A program made the position numbers and the translations under genes. DNA of 9,962 bases, from the NCBI GenBank assembly GCA_003153055.1, contig PMBV01000352.1, positions 1 to 9,962 of the forward strand. Reading direction: 5' to 3'. This document shows, piece by piece, positions 6,789 to 9,962 of this stretch (positions are counted from its first letter, which is position 1; every line of letters begins with the position of its first letter). This DNA comes from Myxococcales bacterium (GTDB lineage Bacteria > Myxococcota > Myxococcia > Myxococcales > Myxococcaceae). Below the pieces are notes generated by a model that saw only the letters and a program-made list of their open reading frames with translations, was not told where the DNA came from and searched no databases.

Positions 6789-6949
6789 GCCGAGGAAGGG
6801 GCCGAGAAGGCAGACGAAGGTGCTGGAGAATCTCGCGGGCGACGGTGGGCGAGAAGACGAACGCCACGGCAGAGGCGACGGAGGTTGTCGCGGTCATTCT
6901 CGTGCACGCGAGTGTTGGCATGCAGCGAGAAGCCCTCCAAGAAGGCGCA
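6787..6949 (-). pseudogene. internally deleted IS91-type transposase remnant
   Basis: Two pieces of an IS91-type transposase are fused out of frame. Bases 6949-6866 (minus) encode [20 protein letters not shown] and continue as DNLRRLCR, matching the conserved internal 'GFSLHA...DR..LxRLCRY' segment of this family. Bases 6867-6787, in another frame, encode [20 protein letters not shown] followed by SRPLPRP, nearly identical to the tail of the transposase ending at 392. Everything between these segments, including the CxxC knuckle, is deleted, with the junction at about 6866. No start, no catalytic domain and no single reading frame remain, so it is dead. It shows that this element family has been active on both sides of the core gene block. 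Confidence 0.8.
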
Positions 6950-6971
6950 GCGGCGCAGCGGCGCTTCGGGG

Positions 6972-7106
6972 GTGCGGGCGTCGGCGGTGCTCGGCGTCAT
7001 GGGGGTCAAGAAGATGATCTTCAACGCCATCGTCCTCTTTTCCCGGCGGCAGATGAACCTCTTCGACTCCATCGACAGCGCCCGCCAGTGGCTCGCCCAG
7101 CACTGA
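6972..7106 (+). pseudogene. C-terminal fragment of a STAS/SpoIIAA-like protein
   Basis: About 44 codons ending at TGA 7104-7106 read [20 protein letters not shown], then [20 protein letters not shown], then AQH. The pattern (K/R-A-VLGVxGxxKxxFNAxxxFSxRxMxLFDSxxxAxxWL) is what I recall from the C-terminal half of STAS-like proteins common in myxobacteria. There the final part packs an amphipathic helix after a short strand. Upstream of ~6972 the frame becomes arginine/serine-rich and overlaps the transposase remnant on the other strand, so the N-terminal half has been removed. A tandem gcgcagcg repeat (6945-6960, with a partial third unit) lies at the join. It ends 3 bp before the converging DUF420 stop. 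The family call is from memory and moderate. Confidence 0.5.
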
Positions 7107-7109
7107 CCC

Positions 7110-7652
7110 TCAGCTGGGGTAGTACGGGGCCAGCAAGAGGTACACCACCACCCCGGTGACCGAGACGTAGAGCCAGATCGGGTGGAGGATCCTCGTCACC
7201 TGGGTGTGGCGATCGAAGCGCTTCTGGGCGGCGAAGTAGAACGCCGCCAGCGCCATCGGCACGATGGGCACGCTCAGCAGCACGTGAGAAGCCAGGATGG
7301 CGAGGTACACCGTGCGCAGGGTCCCCGTGCCGCCGAACCGCGTGTCGCCGTGCATCGCGTGGTACGCGAGGTAGCCCACCAGGAACATCGCCGAGGCGGC
7401 GAAGGCGCTCACCATCAGGTAGCGGTGCAGGTCGGTGCGCTTCCTCCAGATGGCCCATCGACCGGCCACCAGCAGCGTCGCCGCGGTGGCGTTGAGGCAC
7501 GCGTTGAGCGGCGGAAGAAAGCGCAGGCTCGGGGCCTCACCGCCCGCCGTCTGCCGAAAAAGCAGGAGCCACGACAACGACGCCAGGGCCGCGACAGATA
7601 CTACGGCATTGAATGCAAAGAAGGTCCGGTCAGCGCGGGCGGCAGGCGTCAT
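7110..7652 (-). CDS. DUF420 membrane protein (CtaM/YozB-like)
   Basis: The protein has 180 residues. The ATG (bases 7652-7650) is preceded by AAAGG (7662-7658) with a 5-nt gap. Four to five transmembrane segments lie at roughly 11-33, 45-65, 78-98, 115-140 and 158-176. DUF420 hallmarks are visible: [54 protein letters not shown] and [17 protein letters not shown]. The conserved histidines of the family (His76, His98, His123, His149) are all present. The Staphylococcus member CtaM is needed for active haem-copper terminal oxidase. Here no oxidase or haem genes are in view, so a role in cytochrome oxidase maturation is inferred from the family only. The stop converges on the STAS-like fragment with 3 bp between. 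Confidence 0.9.
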   Translation of the reverse strand: MTPAARADRTFFAFNAVVSVAALASLSWLLLFRQTAGGEAPSLRFLPPLNACLNATAATLLVAGRWAIWRKRTDLHRYLMVSAFAASAMFLVGYLAYHAMHGDTRFGGTGTLRTVYLAILASHVLLSVPIVPMALAAFYFAAQKRFDRHTQVTRILHPIWLYVSVTGVVVYLLLAPYYPS

Positions 7653-7687
7653 GTGAGCCTTTGTGCTCCTGTGCACTGGAGTGTGCA

Positions 7688-7701
7688 CGAGTCGGGACTC
7701 G
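7688..7701. promoter_or_regulatory. palindrome upstream of the DUF420 gene
   Basis: CGAGTC-GG-GACTCG is a perfect 6-bp inverted repeat. Immediately beside it, two GTGCAC hexamers (7671-7676 and 7683-7688) are spaced one 12-bp step apart. Both lie 20-50 bp upstream of the DUF420 ATG. They could be an operator or a weak attenuating stem; no T-run follows in either direction, so an intrinsic terminator is unlikely. Confidence 0.3.
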
Positions 7702-7711
7702 CGGGGGAGGC

Positions 7712-7734
7712 GGGGGAGAGGGTCGGGGTGAGGG
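7712..7734. repeat. G-rich intergenic repeat (GGGAGAGGGTCGGGGTGAGGG type)
   Basis: On the minus strand this reads CCCTCACCCCGACCCTCTCC and continues with CCC. This closely resembles a short intergenic repeat that is widespread in GC-rich proteobacterial and myxobacterial genomes. It usually pairs with an inverted half to form a stem; here only the half is present, followed by more G-rich sequence at 7702-7710. It lies between the lipoprotein stop and the DUF420 start. Confidence 0.45.
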
Positions 7735-7747
7735 CTGTCGCCGTTCC

Positions 7748-9132
7748 TCAGGGCACGATCACCAGCCGGCCGAGGCGGGGCAGGTAGCTCTCGCCGGTCT
7801 CTCCGGGGCAGGTGCGAAGGCCGTAGGGGGCGTGCAGGTAGTAGCTGGTGCCGTCGGGCCCAATCGCCGCGCTGCCCCCGAAGGGCAACCAGCCCGCGGA
7901 GTATGCGCGCACGGGGCTGCCGTTGGCGGTGCAGCCGGTGGCGTACGCGTACGGGTCGAGCTCGGCGCTCATGGACGCCAGCGAGTCGATGTCCCGCGAG
8001 GACCAGCCCGCGGCCGTGGTGCAGCCGGTGCCGCAGACGTGGCACGTCGCGGTGGTGGTGTTGGCCGTCGCGACGACCGTCGCTGCGCCCGCCATGGTCA
8101 AGGTGATGCCGTTGCTGCCGTCGCGGCTGGCCCCGAGCATGACGCCCTGCCACGAGGCGGGGACCAGGCAGTTCGTCTCGCAGGACCACGCGAGCAGGCG
8201 GTTGTCCTGCGCCTTGATGTTGGCTGGCTGGCCGGTGTCCGAGAGGCCCTGATTGTAGGCGAGGCGGAGCCCGCCCGTGGGAGTGCTCCCGAGCGCGACG
8301 TCGAACGTGCCGTCGTGAATGAACATTCCGGTCGATTCCTGCCAGCTCGCCTCCGCGCTGCAGTTGTTCGCGCAGGTGCGGACGATCAGGTCGCCGTGTT
8401 GCGAGTTGATTGCGAGGGCCAGGCCGGTGCCGACGGCGGTCATGCCGGCGCGGCCGCCTCCGGTGCGGATATGCCCTGACTGCCAGGAGCTCAGCGAGGT
8501 GCAGTTCGAGGCGCAGGTGGTGAGCTGGATGCTCGCGCCGAGGCTCCAGGTGGTGCTGAGGAAGGAGACGCGGTTGGCGCTGTCGATCACCGTCACCGCG
8601 CGGCCACCCGACGAGTGCGTGCCCGCCATCAGCGAGGACAGCTCGACCTTCGACCAGCTCGCGGGGTTGGTGCAGCCGCTGGCGCAGGTCGCGTAGTACC
8701 GTAGTACAGGTTGTTTCCGTCGAGGTGGTACAGCAGGTGGAGGCGCCCGTCGCTGCCGCGCAGCAGGCGCGTCTCGCTCGCAGCGGACGCGGTATCGAGG
8801 GTGACGGAGGCCCACGAGGCGACGAGGCCGCAGTGGGCGGCGCACTCGGCGTAGACGACGTTCGCGGGCGCTGCGCCCCAGGTGAACGCCACGCGCTTGA
8901 TGTCGTCGGGGCCGACGAGGATCGAGGGCGAGTCGAAGCCGATGAAGCTGAAGAAGGTCGAGAGCACCTCGGCTCCGCCGCCGCCGCCTGAGCCACCGCC
9001 CTGGCTTCCTCCCGAGCCACCCCCCAGGCCGCCGCCGCCGGAGCCACCGCCGCCGAGGCCGGCGCCCAGACCGCCGCCCGAGCTCCCGCCAGCGCCTCCG
9101 CCGGTCCCGCCACCGCCAACCGTACACCCCAC
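7748..9132 (-). pseudogene. Gly-rich-linker lipoprotein with repeated Cys-x3-Cys...Trp units (beta-propeller-like), doubly disrupted
   Basis: Two frames must be joined: 9132 to about 8700, and about 8700 to 7748. Removing one copy of the perfect 8-bp duplication at 8692-8707 restores a single frame of 458 residues with no other change. The order is: LVGC lipobox remnant, with the Cys at residue 3 counted from GTG 9132; a linker of almost pure Gly (6-53); then six units of ~50-60 residues, each with a Cys pair and a following Trp: ECAAHCGLVASW (96-107), TCASGCTNPASW, TCASNCTSLSSW, TCANNCSAEASW, SCETNCLVPASW and TCHVCGTGCTTAAGW. Several units have 'LhLLYHLDGNNLYY'-like strands before the Cys pair, as in secreted beta-propeller or sialidase-like repeat proteins. 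The signal peptide is missing because IS630 lies immediately upstream. It is probably a cell-surface lipoprotein originally; ligand unknown. Confidence 0.8.
8692..8707. repeat. perfect 8-bp tandem duplication causing a frameshift
   Basis: CGTAGTAC occurs twice in direct succession (8692-8699 and 8700-8707). On the coding (minus) strand this is GTACTACG twice. Dropping one unit gives GGN-NLYYATCASGC in a continuous frame that matches the next unit's YATCA pattern; with both units the frame shifts by +2 and ends at 8629. Confidence 0.9.
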
Positions 9133-9962
9133 TAGATGTGCTCGGCCGAAATGGCGATCCTGAGTTCATGCCCGAAGGGGCCGTCCCGTGTAGGTCCAGC
9201 GGAAGGGCTTCCCGAGGACCTTGTTGAAGTACTCGATGAACTGGAGGGCGCGCGTGCGCAGGTCGTCGAGCGAGGTGAAGCTGGACCGCTTGAGGAGGCG
9301 GCGGGCGAGGATGGAGAACCAAATCTCCACCTGGTTCAGCCACGAGCAGTGGCGTGGCGTGTAGACGAAGCGGACGCGATGGGCTCGGTCTTCGAGGAAC
9401 TCCCGACGCGTCTTCTTCGACTTGAGAATGCCCCTCTTCCCCTTGACGCCCAGGTCGTCCTGGATGCCGCAGTGACGCGCAACCAATTCGACCAGCGTGG
9501 ACGAGCGGTGCGTGTCGAGTTGGTCGGTCACGAAGATCCACCCCGCGGTTGGATCGGTGTCGATGGTCTTCTTGATGTGCGAGACGAAATCTGCCTCGGT
9601 ACGAGTCGGGCCGATCGAGGGACTGACCACCTTTCCCGTAACGACGTCGAAGTTCGCAATCAGGGAGAGCGTGCCATGGCGGACGTACTCGAACTCAACA
9701 CGCTCCACGAGGCCGGGCCTCACCGGCCGCGTTTCATGCAACCGCTCCAGCGCCTGCATGCCGGTCTTCTCGTCGGTACTCATCACGTGCGTGCCTTCGG
9801 CCGCGAGCCGTGGAGCCTCCCGGTACGTGTCGCAGATCTTCTCGACGTCGGCCTGGTACTGCTCCGGGGCTTCGCGCTTGTCCTGCGATGTCAGCCAATA
9901 CTGGCTTTTGTGCGGTCGCAGGTCCGCCTCGCTAAAAAACCAGTAGGCGTTTGCGCGGCGAC
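9133..9962 (-). mobile_element. IS630-type insertion sequence, right part (cut by window edge)
   Basis: The transposase stop is at 9166, leaving about 30 bp of terminal sequence down to a TA at 9133-9134, where lipoprotein coding sequence begins. IS630/Tc1-type elements insert at TA and duplicate it, so I place the junction there. The other end, with the partner inverted repeat and the second TA, would lie to the right of 9962. The exact inverted-repeat limits cannot be confirmed with only one end visible. Confidence 0.7.
9166..9962 (-). CDS. IS630-family DDE transposase, 5' end beyond window
   Basis: The frame stays open to the window edge (first visible codon at 9960), giving 264 residues, so the GTG/ATG pair at 9786 is internal. 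The N-terminal helix-turn-helix lies outside the window; the visible part begins in the linker with EADLRPHKSQYWLT. The catalytic DDE triad is complete: Asp in MSTDEKTG (~9774), Asp in FVTDQLDTHRS (~9525), and Glu in SWLNQVEIWFS (~9327). The spacing between the second Asp and the Glu is longer than in short IS630 forms, because of a KGKRGILKSKKTRREFLED insert that I recall from a common subfamily in myxobacteria and actinobacteria. The end, PFRWTYTGRPLRA, is typical. No frameshift is seen, so the enzyme may be functional. Confidence 0.92.
   Translation of the reverse strand, partial: RRANAYWFFSEADLRPHKSQYWLTSQDKREAPEQYQADVEKICDTYREAPRLAAEGTHVMSTDEKTGMQALERLHETRPVRPGLVERVEFEYVRHGTLSLIANFDVVTGKVVSPSIGPTRTEADFVSHIKKTIDTDPTAGWIFVTDQLDTHRSSTLVELVARHCGIQDDLGVKGKRGILKSKKTRREFLEDRAHRVRFVYTPRHCSWLNQVEIWFSILARRLLKRSSFTSLDDLRTRALQFIEYFNKVLGKPFRWTYTGRPLRA

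Noticed and set aside
7110..9119. A single 669-codon minus-strand open frame linking the lipoprotein region to the DUF420 protein
   Set aside because: Only the last 180 codons are protein-like; the earlier part is an arginine-rich shadow of the lipoprotein gene, and a good ATG with a ribosome-binding site exists at 7652.
9497..9946. Plus-strand frame opposite the IS630 transposase
   Set aside because: Antisense shadow of a transposase that carries a full DDE triad.
1..9962. CRISPR arrays, tRNA or rRNA genes, riboswitches
   Set aside because: No regularly spaced repeats, no cloverleaf-like or rRNA-like sequence was noticed on either strand. This was judged by eye only.

Overview
The window is GC-rich and looks myxobacterial (Myxococcota). 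The signs are strong codon bias, a lipoprotein with a long glycine-rich linker after its lipobox, short intergenic gaps, ATGA-type gene overlaps, and IS91- and IS630-type transposases of the kind common in those genomes. This is an inference from style; no taxonomic marker gene is present.

Left edge (1-1355): the C-terminal end of an IS91-type (Y2) transposase, a 29-bp repeat, a decayed pentapeptide-repeat fragment, and about 690 bp in which I recognise no gene. Core (1356-6506, plus strand): six tightly packed genes. The first four are two copies of a two-gene cassette, a small predicted outer-membrane beta-barrel protein followed by a lipobox-bearing alpha/beta hydrolase of the proline-iminopeptidase type. 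The second copy is translationally coupled throughout (TTGA and ATGA overlaps). About 100 bp later come a six-TM NarL-type sensor kinase and its NarL/FixJ response regulator, which overlap each other by 4 bp. My working reading is an envelope enzyme/partner system, duplicated in tandem and next to a candidate regulator; the substrate is unknown.

Scar zone (6507-7106): a second copy of the short repeat seen at 535-563, an internally deleted and frameshifted remnant of the same IS91-type transposase on the minus strand, and the last ~45 codons of a STAS/SpoIIAA-like protein. The two near-identical direct repeats (535-563 and 6761-6788) bracket the whole core.

Right part (7110-9962, minus strand): an intact DUF420 (CtaM/YozB-like) membrane protein; a gap with palindromes and a G-rich intergenic repeat; then a large secreted lipoprotein gene built of repeated Cys-x3-Cys...Trp units. 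That gene appears broken twice: by a perfect 8-bp tandem duplication that shifts the frame, and by an IS630-type element inserted at a TA inside the lipobox leucine codon, which removes the signal peptide. The IS630 transposase runs off the right edge of the window.
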